A DNA stretch of 64,000 bases from Lacibacter luteus (GTDB lineage Bacteria > Bacteroidota > Bacteroidia > Chitinophagales > Chitinophagaceae): positions 124,001 to 188,000 of the forward strand of contig NZ_SDHW01000007.1 in the NCBI RefSeq assembly GCF_004118265.1, given 5' to 3'. Made by a program: the position numbers and the translations under genes. Positions within the stretch are counted from its first letter, which is position 1. Every line of letters starts with the position of its first letter. The notes under the pieces are model-generated. The model worked only from the letters and a program-made list of their open reading frames with translations. It had not been told where the DNA came from and ran no database searches. Positions 7,318-16,800 of this stretch are shown piece after piece.

Positions 7318-7853
7318 GTGGAAAATTTGGCGGACGAACATTTCAACCGCCTGCGAAAATGCCTTACACAAGGCCAACTACCGATCTTGCAAAAGGTGGT
7401 TTGTTCAACATCATTGAAAATAATCTTGATATTGAAGAGTTAAAAACACTCGATCTGTTTGGTGGCACCGGCAGCATCAGTTACGAACTGGCAAGCCGTG
7501 GCGCAACCGATCAAACTATTGTGGAGAAAGATGTAAACATGAGTGCCTTTATTAAGCAAACGGCAGAAAAACTGGGTATTCCGTTAAAGCTGGTAAAGAT
7601 GGATGTGTTTAAATACATTGAACAGTGTAACGAAAAATTCGATTTTATTTTTGCAGGTCCGCCTTATGCATTAGGCACTATTGATGAACTGCCGAAAGAG
7701 ATCTTCAAGCATGGTCTGTTGAATGAAGGCGGCTGGTTTGTACTGGAACATACTCCTCGCAACAGTTATACACAGTTCCCGTTTTTCAGAACAGAGCGTA
7801 ACTATGGCACCACCATCTTTTCTATCTTCGTAAACAAACCCAAAGAAGAATGA
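7305..7853 (+). CDS. rsmD: 16S rRNA (guanine(966)-N(2))-methyltransferase RsmD
   Basis: 182 residues, the normal size. It starts with MRIISGKFGGRTF, which is typical of RsmD, and carries the AdoMet-binding motif DLFGGTGSISYELASRGA at about 50-67. It methylates G966 of 16S rRNA in the assembling small subunit. The catalytic motif, usually DPPY or DPPF, here reads AGPPY at 117-121, so the acidic residue is glycine. Otherwise the protein looks complete. It overlaps the upstream DUF3822 gene by 13 bases and the next gene by 4 (ATGA), so the genes are translationally coupled. Confidence 0.9.
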   Translation: MRIISGKFGGRTFQPPAKMPYTRPTTDLAKGGLFNIIENNLDIEELKTLDLFGGTGSISYELASRGATDQTIVEKDVNMSAFIKQTAEKLGIPLKLVKMDVFKYIEQCNEKFDFIFAGPPYALGTIDELPKEIFKHGLLNEGGWFVLEHTPRNSYTQFPFFRTERNYGTTIFSIFVNKPKEE

Positions 7854-8422
7854 CGAAAAAAGAGGCAAGGAAAATTTTTAAAGAAAAGCGGTTAAGCCTC
7901 ACCGTGGGAGATCGTAACAGGTTCGACGATCTGATCCTCATCCATTTTCAACAACTGCAATTGCCCGATCTGTTTTATGTGCACACCTATCTTGCCATGA
8001 AAGAGCAGCGTGAAATTGAAACCGATCATTTACTGCATTATCTCGAGTTCCGGAATCCTGAACTGAAAATCGTTATTCCCCGCATGGATCATACAAACAA
8101 CGAACTGCTGCATATTGAATACGATGAGCTGGTAGATGTAATGAAGAATGAATGGGGAATTCATGAACCTGTAAACGGCAACCTGGTTGATGAACAATTG
8201 ATAGACCTCGTGTTTGTTCCTCTGTTAGCGTTTGATGATGACGGTTACCGTGTTGGATATGGCAAAGGTTTTTACGATAAGTTTCTGGCCAAATGCCGAC
8301 CCGATGTTGTAAAAGTGGGGTTAAGTTATTTTGAATCCATTCCATACATCAGCGACCGTGCACAATTTGATATACCTTTAAACTATTGCATTACGCCACA
8401 ACGTGTTTATGAATTTGGCTAA
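7850..8422 (+). CDS. ygfA: 5-formyltetrahydrofolate cyclo-ligase
   Basis: 190 residues. The family signature GYRVGYGKGFYD lies at about 132-143 and the N-terminal KKEARKIFKEKR block is typical. The enzyme uses ATP to turn 5-formyl-THF into 5,10-methenyl-THF and so returns stored folate to one-carbon metabolism. Its ATG overlaps the rsmD stop by four bases, and its end overlaps the lpxK start by 14. The position in a mixed rRNA-modification/lipid A operon is a common Bacteroidota arrangement rather than a pathway link. Confidence 0.9.
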   Translation: MTKKEARKIFKEKRLSLTVGDRNRFDDLILIHFQQLQLPDLFYVHTYLAMKEQREIETDHLLHYLEFRNPELKIVIPRMDHTNNELLHIEYDELVDVMKNEWGIHEPVNGNLVDEQLIDLVFVPLLAFDDDGYRVGYGKGFYDKFLAKCRPDVVKVGLSYFESIPYISDRAQFDIPLNYCITPQRVYEFG

Positions 8423-9479
8423 TCTTACATTTCAGTCTATACGATTTTTGCTGTTACCGTTTGCGTTGCTGTACGGCGTTGCTGTGTGGGTACGCAATTT
8501 GCTTTACGATAAAAATGTGTTGAAGGCAACATCGGTAAACATGCCCATTATCTGCGTGGGTAATTTAAGTGTGGGAGGTACGGGTAAATCTCCGATGGTG
8601 GAATATTTGCTGCGTTTACTGAAAGATGAAGTTAAAATGGCAACGTTGAGCCGTGGTTACAAACGCAAAACAAAAGGTTATGCATTGGCAAATGAACAAA
8701 GCACTGCGTTGGAAATTGGGGATGAGCCCATGCAGTTTCATTTAAAATTTCCCGATGTGGCAGTTGCAGTAGGTGAAGCAAGGATTGAAGCAATACCGCA
8801 GCTGTTGCACGATCGTCCGCAAACGCAGGCCATTATTCTGGATGATGGTTTTCAGCACAGATCGGTTAAAGCAGGACTAAATATTCTGCTTACAGATTAC
8901 AACAATCTGTTTACACGTGATTTCTTTTTACCTACCGGCGATCTGCGTGATGAGCGACGCAGTTACAAACGTGCAGAAATAATTGTTGTTACCAAATGCC
9001 CGGCAACATTAACAGAAGAGGAACGCAGAAAGATTGAAGAAGAAATCAAACCATTGCCGCATCAGCAATTGTTTTTTTCTACAATTGAATACGGCGTGCC
9101 TTATCATATTCTGCATCCGCAGCAGGATTATCATTTGCACAAAAACCTGGAAGTGTTGCTCGTAACAGGTATTGCCAATACCGATCCGTTAACAAAACAT
9201 ATTCTGGCCAATTCGTACACATACGAGAAAATAAGTTTCAGCGATCATCATGTGTTCAGCATCGACGATTTGAAAGAGATCCACAAACGTTTTGCAAAAA
9301 TGGATCATGAACATAAGATCATCATTACAACAGAAAAAGATGCAGTAAGGCTGGTGAAATTCAAGGATGAACTGGAATCGTTGCCGCTGTTTGTATTGCC
9401 TATCCGTCATCGTATTTTGTTTAACAGGGAAGAAGAGTTAAAGAAGGCAGTGATTGGGTTTATTGAACAATTCGCTTGA
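8409..9479 (+). CDS. lpxK: Tetraacyldisaccharide 4'-kinase LpxK
   Basis: 356 residues from the ATG at 8409; a GTG two codons earlier is possible but less likely. An N-terminal membrane anchor (about 8-27) is followed by the Walker A region GNLSVGGTGKSPMVEYL at about 51-67. LpxK phosphorylates the 4' position of the lipid A disaccharide at the inner face of the cytoplasmic membrane. Downstream blocks ILDDGFQHR and TTEKDAVRL are typical of the family. It is the last gene of the operon; the spacer after it is full of repeats. Confidence 0.93.
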   Translation: MNLANLTFQSIRFLLLPFALLYGVAVWVRNLLYDKNVLKATSVNMPIICVGNLSVGGTGKSPMVEYLLRLLKDEVKMATLSRGYKRKTKGYALANEQSTALEIGDEPMQFHLKFPDVAVAVGEARIEAIPQLLHDRPQTQAIILDDGFQHRSVKAGLNILLTDYNNLFTRDFFLPTGDLRDERRSYKRAEIIVVTKCPATLTEEERRKIEEEIKPLPHQQLFFSTIEYGVPYHILHPQQDYHLHKNLEVLLVTGIANTDPLTKHILANSYTYEKISFSDHHVFSIDDLKEIHKRFAKMDHEHKIIITTEKDAVRLVKFKDELESLPLFVLPIRHRILFNREEELKKAVIGFIEQFA

Positions 9480-9482
9480 ACT

Positions 9483-9531
9483 GTTTACGGTTTATAGTTT
9501 GAGGTTTATGGTTAAGCGTTATGAGTTACGG
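9483..9531. repeat. Heptamer array, GTT-nnnn type
   Basis: Seven consecutive 7-base units all begin with GTT (GTTTACG, GTTTATA and so on to GTTACGG). The 15-base end GTTATGAGTTACGGG recurs inverted at about 45734-45748 in another array. It starts three bases after the lpxK stop. Confidence 0.8.
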
Positions 9532-9551
9532 GAAAGAAGCGGAGTTTTTAT

Positions 9552-9645
9552 CCCCTCTTGGGAGGGGCTGCAGGTTGTTACACAGGTGAACAATAGAAAG
9601 GGGTGGGTTCAAAACTTTTATCCGTCAGACGTCTTCGTTGGACGG
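9552..9645. repeat. Intergenic hairpins between lpxK and rnr
   Basis: A hairpin CCCCTC-TTGG-GAGGGG at 9552-9567 and a second, CCGTC..GACGG at 9622-9645, which contains the GTCAGACGTC word of the dispersed hairpin family. An 89-residue frame crosses this spacer but is built from repeats and is not considered a gene. Confidence 0.6.
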
Positions 9646-9715
9646 GAAATTATAGAAGCTACAGAAAAGCAAGACAATAAATCAGGTTTTCGTAGCAAAC
9701 AAAAAATGAAAAACA

Positions 9716-11788
9716 ATGAGTAAAAAAAATAAGTCAAAAGATTCTTCTTCAAAGAAGAAAAAACAACATAAAGCTCCTGCCGGTAAAACAAGGCAGAAGA
9801 GCAGCGCTGCGGGTGTACGTGGCGTTATTGAAATTACACGCAGTGGTATGGGTTATGTTACTGTACCCGATATGGAGCGTGATGTGATTGTACGTCCGCA
9901 ACATTTCAACACGGCATTGCATGGCGATACGGTTGAAGTACAGATCACCAAAAGTGGTGGAGGCGGCGGCCGTATGGAAGGCGAAATAACCCGAGTGGTA
10001 GAACGCAAACAAACACAATTCATCGGCCGCATCAGTATTCAAAAAAACTACAACTTCTTTATTCCGGAAACAGACAGGCCAATGCCCGATCTGTTTATTC
10101 CTGCAGAGAAGCTGAATGGCGCAACCAATAACGATAAAGTGGTGGCGAAACTAACGGCGTGGGATAAGGCCAAACGTGTACCCGAAGGTGAAGTGCTGGA
10201 GTTGGTAAAGCAGGAAGCAGAGAATGATATTGCCATGAAGCAGATCTTGTTATCGGCAGGTTTCAACTTAAGCTTTGACGATGAAGTGATGGAACAGGCC
10301 GAACGTTTTCCTGATGGTGTGAGTGCAGATGAAGTAAAGAAGCGAAGAGATTTTCGTGATGTGTTGACTTTTACAATCGATCCTGTTGATGCAAAAGATT
10401 TTGATGATGCACTGTCGATCAAAAAAGGAACAAATGGTTTGTACGAAATAGGTGTACATATTGCCGATGTGAGTCATTATGTAATACCGGGCACTGCATT
10501 GGATGATGAAGCGTATGCAAGAGCAACATCGGTGTACTTACCCGATCGTGTATCGCCCATGTTACCCGAACGTATTTCGAATGAGTTGTGTTCACTGCGT
10601 CCGAGAGAAGATAAGTACACGTTCTCGGCTGTGTTTAAAATAACGGGCAAAGGAGAAATTAAAGATGTGTGGCTGGGACGAACAGTGATCCATTCCGATC
10701 ATCGTTTTACCTACGAACAAGTGCAGGAAATTATTGAAGCCGGTGAAGGTTTGTATGGTGAAGAAATTCTGCTGCTGAACACGCTTGCACAAAAAATGCG
10801 GAAAGATCGTTTCAAAAAAGGAGCGATCAATTTCTCTTCGCAGGAAGTGCGTTTTGTATTGGATGAAAACCGCAAACCGATCGGCATTACCATTAAAGAA
10901 AGTAAAGAAGCACATCAGCTGATTGAAGAGTTTATGTTGCTGGCCAATAAACATGTTGCAGAATACATTGGTAAGATTGTGGTGAAGGATAAACCTGTTC
11001 CATTCCCCTATCGTGTACATGATACGCCTGATGAAGCAAAGCTTGGTCCGTTTATGGTGTTTGCGAAAAAGTATGGACATACATTCGATGTATCATCGCC
11101 ACAACGTATTGCTGAATCGTTTAACCAGATGCTGAAAGATGCGCAGGGCAAACCTGAGCAGCATGTGCTGGAAGCATTGGGTATCCGCACTATGGCGAAA
11201 GCGGTTTATACAGCAGAGAATATCGGTCACTATGGTTTAGGTTTTGAACATTACTGTCATTTTACTTCGCCAATCCGTCGTTACCCCGATGTGTTGGTGC
11301 ATCGTGTATTGCAGCAGTGTTTGGATAACGAGCCGCAGATCGATAAAAAAATGGAAGCCAAGTGTAAGCATTGCAGTGAGCGTGAACGTTCGGCCATGGA
11401 AAGCGAACGTGCTGCCAATAAATACAAACAGGTGGAATACATGAGCCAGTTCCTTGGCGAAGAGTTTGAAGGTGTGGTGAGTGGTGTTGCATCGTTCGGC
11501 TTTTGGGTGGAAACAGTGGAGCATAAATGCGAAGGGCTGGTGAGTTTGTTTTCGCTGAATGATTTTGATGATTTCAGACATATTGAAGAAGATTATTGTT
11601 TGGTGGGCAAACGCAGTGGTCGCACATTCCGCATGGGTGATAAGGTGACAATAAAAGTAGTGGCAGCGAACCTGGAAAAACGTCAGCTCGATTATGAGTT
11701 GGTGCTGGGGCATCTTGCTTCAACCGAAAACAAAGTGTTGCAGCCAACAAAGTTTCAGCATCCGAAGAAGAAGAGGGGGAAGAAGTGA
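9716..11788 (+). CDS. rnr: Ribonuclease R
   Basis: 690 residues. A lysine-rich head (1-30) is followed by cold-shock OB domains (about 35-175), the RNB catalytic domain and a C-terminal S1 domain (about 595-675). The catalytic block DPVDAKDFDDALS (222-234) has the acidic residues that hold the metal ions, and GVHIADVSHYV and FTSPIRRYPDVLVHR further support the family. The enzyme is a 3'-5' exoribonuclease that degrades structured RNA in the cytoplasm. The start is the first ATG with the basic head; no other in-frame choice keeps the OB domain. It stands alone between repeat-filled spacers. Confidence 0.95.
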   Translation: MSKKNKSKDSSSKKKKQHKAPAGKTRQKSSAAGVRGVIEITRSGMGYVTVPDMERDVIVRPQHFNTALHGDTVEVQITKSGGGGGRMEGEITRVVERKQTQFIGRISIQKNYNFFIPETDRPMPDLFIPAEKLNGATNNDKVVAKLTAWDKAKRVPEGEVLELVKQEAENDIAMKQILLSAGFNLSFDDEVMEQAERFPDGVSADEVKKRRDFRDVLTFTIDPVDAKDFDDALSIKKGTNGLYEIGVHIADVSHYVIPGTALDDEAYARATSVYLPDRVSPMLPERISNELCSLRPREDKYTFSAVFKITGKGEIKDVWLGRTVIHSDHRFTYEQVQEIIEAGEGLYGEEILLLNTLAQKMRKDRFKKGAINFSSQEVRFVLDENRKPIGITIKESKEAHQLIEEFMLLANKHVAEYIGKIVVKDKPVPFPYRVHDTPDEAKLGPFMVFAKKYGHTFDVSSPQRIAESFNQMLKDAQGKPEQHVLEALGIRTMAKAVYTAENIGHYGLGFEHYCHFTSPIRRYPDVLVHRVLQQCLDNEPQIDKKMEAKCKHCSERERSAMESERAANKYKQVEYMSQFLGEEFEGVVSGVASFGFWVETVEHKCEGLVSLFSLNDFDDFRHIEEDYCLVGKRSGRTFRMGDKVTIKVVAANLEKRQLDYELVLGHLASTENKVLQPTKFQHPKKKRGKK

Positions 11789-11843
11789 GGTAGGAGGTAA
11801 GAGGTAAGAAGTAAGAGGTAAGAGGTAAGAGGTAAGAGGTAGG
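11788..11843. repeat. Heptamer array, AGGTAAG type
   Basis: Eight units of consensus AGGTAAG, five of them identical and the outer ones AGGTAGG. It begins at the last base of the rnr stop codon. The same unit in inverted orientation lies beyond the next gene at 12254-12281, and related units lie inside trmN6. Confidence 0.95.
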
Positions 11844-11880
11844 ATGGTTCCTATAAAGTAGTCATCAAAAAACACCAGAT

Positions 11881-12237
11881 ATGCCAATTAAAACTTTTAC
11901 AGACCTTGATGTGTATAATCTTTCGCACGGATTAGCAATGGAAATTTTTCATCTGACAAGAAATTTCCCAGGTGAAGAAAAATACAGTTTAATTGATCAG
12001 GTGCGACGTTCTTCGAGGTCGGTTGCAGTGAACATAGCAGAAGGTTGGGGGAAGCGTGTCCCTGCTAATTTTAAACGACATCTTGTAGATTCAAATGGTT
12101 CGCTGGAAGAAACAAAGTCGTGGTTAATGTTCTCAAAAGATTGTGCTTATATTAATGACGATCAGTTTCAGTCACTCATAATAAAAACGGAAACGATAGG
12201 CGGTAAACTTTGGAAACTGCACGATAGCTGGACTTAA
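11881..12237 (+). CDS. Four-helix bundle protein (23S rRNA intervening-sequence protein family, TIGR02436)
   Basis: 118 residues, all helical. The family signature is clear: FTDLDVYNLSHGLAMEIFHL at the start, QVRRSSRSVAVNIAEGWGKR in the middle (residues 40-60) and SLEETKSWL after it. Family members form pentameric four-helix barrels; the best understood relative is Avd, an accessory of diversity-generating retroelement reverse transcriptases. Most copies in Bacteroidota have no known role. This one lies between conserved genes and is bracketed by heptamer arrays in inverted orientation, which suggests insertion as a unit. Confidence 0.9.
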   Translation: MPIKTFTDLDVYNLSHGLAMEIFHLTRNFPGEEKYSLIDQVRRSSRSVAVNIAEGWGKRVPANFKRHLVDSNGSLEETKSWLMFSKDCAYINDDQFQSLIIKTETIGGKLWKLHDSWT

Positions 12238-12253
12238 GTATCTTGCAGCCCGG

Positions 12254-12281
12254 TTCATACCTCTTACTTCTTACAACATAC
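12254..12281. repeat. Heptamer array, inverted partner (CTCTTAC type)
   Basis: Four units ending in TAC (for example CTCTTAC, TTCTTAC), the reverse complement of the GTAAGAG type at 11788-11843. It ends 12 bases before the start of the polyprenyl synthase gene. Confidence 0.75.
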
Positions 12282-12293
12282 TTCAAAGAAATT

Positions 12294-13256
12294 ATGCAGT
12301 CGTTCGAACAATTATTAAAGCAATTCGAAGAACATTTTAATAAACGATTATTTCCAAAGGAGCCGGCTTCGTTGTACGATGCGGCACAACATATCCTCAG
12401 CATTGGCGGTAAACGTGTACGTCCTGTTGCGGTATTGATGGGTAATGAGTTGTTTGATGACATCAAACCCGATGCATGGCAGGTAGCAACAGCCATTGAA
12501 CTGTTTCATAATTTTTCATTGATACATGATGATATTATGGATGAAGCGCCATTGCGGAGAGGTAAGCAAACGGTGCATGCCATTCATGGTATCAACACAG
12601 CCATTCTTGCCGGCGATGTAACCTTAACCATGTCGTACGATTACATTGGTAAAGTGGAAGGCGATGTAAAATCGATTCTTGCATTGTTCAATAAAACGGC
12701 ACTGGAAGTTTCCGAAGGTCAGCAGATGGATATGGACTTTGAAAAAAGAGAAACCGTAAGTCTTGCAGAGTACGTACGCATGATCGAATTAAAAACATCG
12801 GTGCTGCTGGCTGCAAGTTTAAAGCTGGGAGCTATGATCGGTGGTGCAAGCGTGGGCAATACGGAGCATATTTATGAGTTTGGCCGTAACCTTGGCATTG
12901 CATTCCAGGTGCAGGACGATTACCTCGATTGCTTTGGCGATCCTGCAAAGTTTGGTAAGCAGGTAGGTGGCGATATTAAAGCCAATAAGAAAACATTTTT
13001 GATGATCCATGCATTGGAAACAGCTTCGGCAGAACAGCAACAACAATTGAAGGCGTTGATGCAAAACAATCCTGCTGATAAAGTGGAGCAGGTGCTGGCT
13101 ATTTATAAATCTGCTGCTGTAGATGAGTGGGCCATGCAGCTGAAAAATCAATACTTCGAAAAAGCAATGAAGCATCTGGAAGACATTGCTGTGCTCAATA
13201 AACGCAAAATTGCATTGCAACAGTTGGCACAGTTTCTTGTACAACGTGAGTATTAA
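12294..13256 (+). CDS. Polyprenyl (trans-isoprenyl) diphosphate synthase
   Basis: 320 residues from the ATG at 12294; an upstream TTG at 12243 would add residues encoded by the heptamer array. Both aspartate-rich motifs are present: DDIMD at 79-83 and DDYLD at 208-212, with the GGKRVRP block at 38-44 for IPP binding. It condenses IPP with an allylic diphosphate to make a long-chain or C15-C20 prenyl diphosphate for quinones, carotenoids or the undecaprenyl route; chain length cannot be set safely by eye. Its end overlaps the convergent lipoprotein gene by 4 bases. Confidence 0.9.
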   Translation: MQSFEQLLKQFEEHFNKRLFPKEPASLYDAAQHILSIGGKRVRPVAVLMGNELFDDIKPDAWQVATAIELFHNFSLIHDDIMDEAPLRRGKQTVHAIHGINTAILAGDVTLTMSYDYIGKVEGDVKSILALFNKTALEVSEGQQMDMDFEKRETVSLAEYVRMIELKTSVLLAASLKLGAMIGGASVGNTEHIYEFGRNLGIAFQVQDDYLDCFGDPAKFGKQVGGDIKANKKTFLMIHALETASAEQQQQLKALMQNNPADKVEQVLAIYKSAAVDEWAMQLKNQYFEKAMKHLEDIAVLNKRKIALQQLAQFLVQREY

Positions 13257-13624
13257 TCTCTTTTACATTCAAGAGTTAATGTTGCGGGGGTTGCAGTTGC
13301 AATGCCGATGAGGTAACTGTACTTTCCGGTAACGAACTTTTCTTCTCCTACGTAATCAAAAGGCTGAAGCCTGGATACTTGATTATTGTAATGCACTTCG
13401 ATGTATGCATAACGGTATAGGAATTCAAATTTTTTATAGCCCGAATAAGAACCTGCGGCTACATTGTAATAAACCTGTTTGCCACCCGGACTGTTTACAA
13501 TAACCGAATCGTACTGAAATGTGCTGTTGTTATATATCCGGAGGTTGCCCGATTGGCTGCTGCTTTGCTTTGTACAGGAAAGAAAACCAACCATCACTGG
13601 AAATAATAGCGTAAAGAATTTCAT
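13253..13624 (-). CDS. Hypothetical lipoprotein
   Basis: 123 residues from the ATG at 13624, giving MKFFTLLFPVMVGFLSC as lipoprotein signal peptide with the acceptor Cys at 17. A longer frame from 13801 would destroy the signal. The mature part is rich in Tyr and Val and may be beta-structured; no family recognised. It converges on the polyprenyl synthase gene and its stop overlaps that gene's stop. Confidence 0.7.
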   Translation of the reverse strand: MKFFTLLFPVMVGFLSCTKQSSSQSGNLRIYNNSTFQYDSVIVNSPGGKQVYYNVAAGSYSGYKKFEFLYRYAYIEVHYNNQVSRLQPFDYVGEEKFVTGKYSYLIGIATATPATLTLECKRD

Positions 13625-13818
13625 ATACGGATGACCCGCTGGTGAGTCAAAACGTTGCATGTATTTTGTGTTTATACACACCTGTAAAAACAGCGACCCC
13701 ATTTGTGCTACAACCAGGCGAATAACTAAGGAAAAACAGCAGCTTTGCCTGTACAAAAATATTCCGCAAAACTTCCCGAAAGGCTGTTTTTGCAGTATCA
13801 TTGTCTTGCCCGTTAACC

Positions 13819-16800
13819 ATGAGTAATGTATTAACCAGAATTATTGTAACCTGCATTTGCCTGTTCGTTTCACTAACGTTGAAAGCACAGCTGGCTGCAG
13901 ATTTTTCTATTACAAACGGTCAGGGATGTGTACCTGTAAAATCTTCATTTACGAATCTTTCAACCGGAGTTTCGGCAAATACTATTTATAGCTGGGATTT
14001 TGGTAACGGCAATTTCTCTTCTTTAAAAGATCCTTCTGCTGTTTATTTAACCGAGGGCACCTACACGGTTACGTTAACAATTAAAGATGGCAACCAGACT
14101 TCTGCCAAAACAAAAGATGTAAAAGTTTATAAGAAGCCACAAGCCGACTTTACATTTACTACTGGAAAAGGTTGTTCTCCGTTAACGGTTACTTTCAACA
14201 GTACATCAATTGCAGGTGATGGTAGTATCACTTCTTATTTCTGGGATTTTGGTGATGGTTCTACACAGCAAACCTCTTCAGCTTCGGTAACACATAGTTA
14301 CCAGGTAAAACAAAAAGCATCGGTGAGTCTTACCGTTACAAATCAATTCGGTTGTTACAGTACAGTTGTAAAGAATGATCTTATCGAGGTACTCGATCCT
14401 TTAGTTGTCGATTTTGAAGTTGATCAGGCAATTCTCTGCCGTATCAGCGATGAAGTACAATTCACCAATAAAAGTGCAGGCCCCGGCGTATTAAGTTACC
14501 TGTGGGATTTTGGTGATGGCACAACGTCAACAAGCAAAGATCCCAAGCATATATTCCCACAAAAAGGTATTTACAGTATAAAGTTAACCGTAACTACTTC
14601 CGATGGATGTGTTGTAATTAAAACAAAACAGAATCTTGTAAATGTTGCTTCTTTTAAATCCGATTTTTCCATCAGCAGTAACGAAATATGTTCGGGCAAT
14701 GCATTACAAATAACGCCTGCAAGCACACCAATGCCAACACAAACATTATGGCAAATGGGTGACGGGACAGTTTATTATAATGTTTCGTATGGTTTTTCGC
14801 ACCTCTATACAAAAAAAGGCGATTATGAAATTAAGCTCGTAAACGAATTTGGTGTTTGTAAAGATTCTGTTGTAAAAACAGTAAAAGTAAAACAAGGCAT
14901 GCAGTTGAGTGGATTTGTTGATTCGTTGATTGATAAATGCGGTGCTCCTGCCAGAATACAGTTTCGGGATACAACTGCCGGCGCAATAAAATGGGATTGG
15001 TCGTTTGAATACGATTATTATAATCCTGTAGTTAATTCAACTGCTCAAAATCCGGTTCACAGCTATTCCCGCAATCTTACTTACAATGTTTTTTTAAGAG
15101 TTACCAATGCAGAAGGTTGCAGTAACTCCATTACAAAGTATGTATCTGTTGCAAGTGCACTGGTTGAAATAAGGGTACTGTCATCCAGTATGTATCCGTT
15201 TTATTCATGTAAACCTTATACAATAAAATTTGCTACATCATCAAGTGAGCCAATTGCCAGTTATAAATGGAGCTTCCCGGATGGCAGTACCTCAACTGAA
15301 GCAACGCCGGAGTTTTTATTTGCTGCAGTTGGTACACACCGTGTTTTATTAAATTACACAACTGTTAGTGGTTGTACCGGAACAGTACAATACAACAATA
15401 TCCAGGTATTGCCAAAGCCTGTTGCTGATTTTGTATCTGTTCAGGGATCCGATATATGCGGTAACTCACTTACACAGTTCAGGAATTTATCAACGAATAT
15501 GGAGGGCTATGGCGAATGGTTTATAAACGGACAAAGAACCACGAGTATTGATCCTTATGTTGGAAAAGATCTTTATTACAAGTTTTTAAATGAAGGAAAA
15601 TATACGATTCGTTTAGTAGCAACAAACGGGTATTGCAGCGATACAATGACGAAGGTTGATTACATTACGGTTAAGCCGCCCTTTGTTCGTATTGATGGGT
15701 ATGATACCGATTGCGGTGGAACCGGAGGCAATATAAAATTCCTTGATGGATCAATGAATGCAACAGGATGGCGTTGGGATTTTGGTGATGGTGCATCTGC
15801 AAGTTATTCAACATTCCAGCCAAGTATTGAACATAAGTATACAACAACCGGGATATACTATGCCCGTTTAACTGTAACCAATGGCAGCTGTGTTGTAACC
15901 GATTCTATAAAGGTTACAGTCATCATCAGGAAAACCCCTCAACTGTCGGTTAATAAAGCCGATCTCTGTTTTGAAGAAAAACTAAGTTATTCTGTAGCCG
16001 GGCTGGCAGCATCTCCCAACGGAGCGTTTAATTACCTGATTCATAAAATTGAATATGAAGACGGAACAGAGTATACAGGGTATAACTATTACTACGATGT
16101 AAATATTTCACCAATAACCGGCTACCTTTTGGCAGATCATCTTGATCCGGCAAAAAATAAGCTTCGGTTCATCATGGTAAATAAGCTTACTAATTGTTTA
16201 GATACGTCCAATTATATTTCGTACAGGGTAAGGGGAGTACGGGCAACGTTCGAAATCAAGACAGATAACCGTTGCTTTAATTTACCTGTAGTGTTTAATG
16301 ACAGTTCCGACAATGCAAGCATTTCAGCAATTGTGTCAAGAGAATGGAATTTTGGCGATGGGCAATACCAAACGCTTACAAGTGGGGGAGTGGTAACGCA
16401 TACTTATGCCAATCCCGGATATTATTATCCAACACTTAAAGTAAAAGATGCTTCCGGCTGTACTTCTGTAACAAACTATTATTCGGGTTTTGTACAGGTA
16501 AATGGACCTAAAGCTGTATTCAGCACATCGGGAAATAATGTACCATTAAACACAACTGTAAATTTTTATAACAACACAAATACATTTAACGCATACAATA
16601 CCCAATACATTTGGGATTTTGGAAACGGTGTAACAAGCACACAACATTCGCCCACTTATACGTTTACAACCGCTGGTACATATACCGTTAAGCTTACAGC
16701 AAGAGATCATTCAACAGGTTGTACATCGCAGGCAACGCAGATAATTATTGTACGCAATTTTAATTCAAATTTCAGCTTTAATACTTCGTTTGTTGGCAAC

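Noticed and set aside
9454-9723. 89-residue plus-strand frame between lpxK and rnr
   Set aside because: It is made of the heptamer array and hairpin repeats, begins inside lpxK and has no protein-like composition.
10592-11080. 162-residue minus-strand frame
   Set aside because: Antisense to RNase R, which has full domain support.
11788-11843. Possible CRISPR-like array
   Set aside because: Units are 7 bases without spacers; no cas genes or 25-40 base repeats exist in the window.
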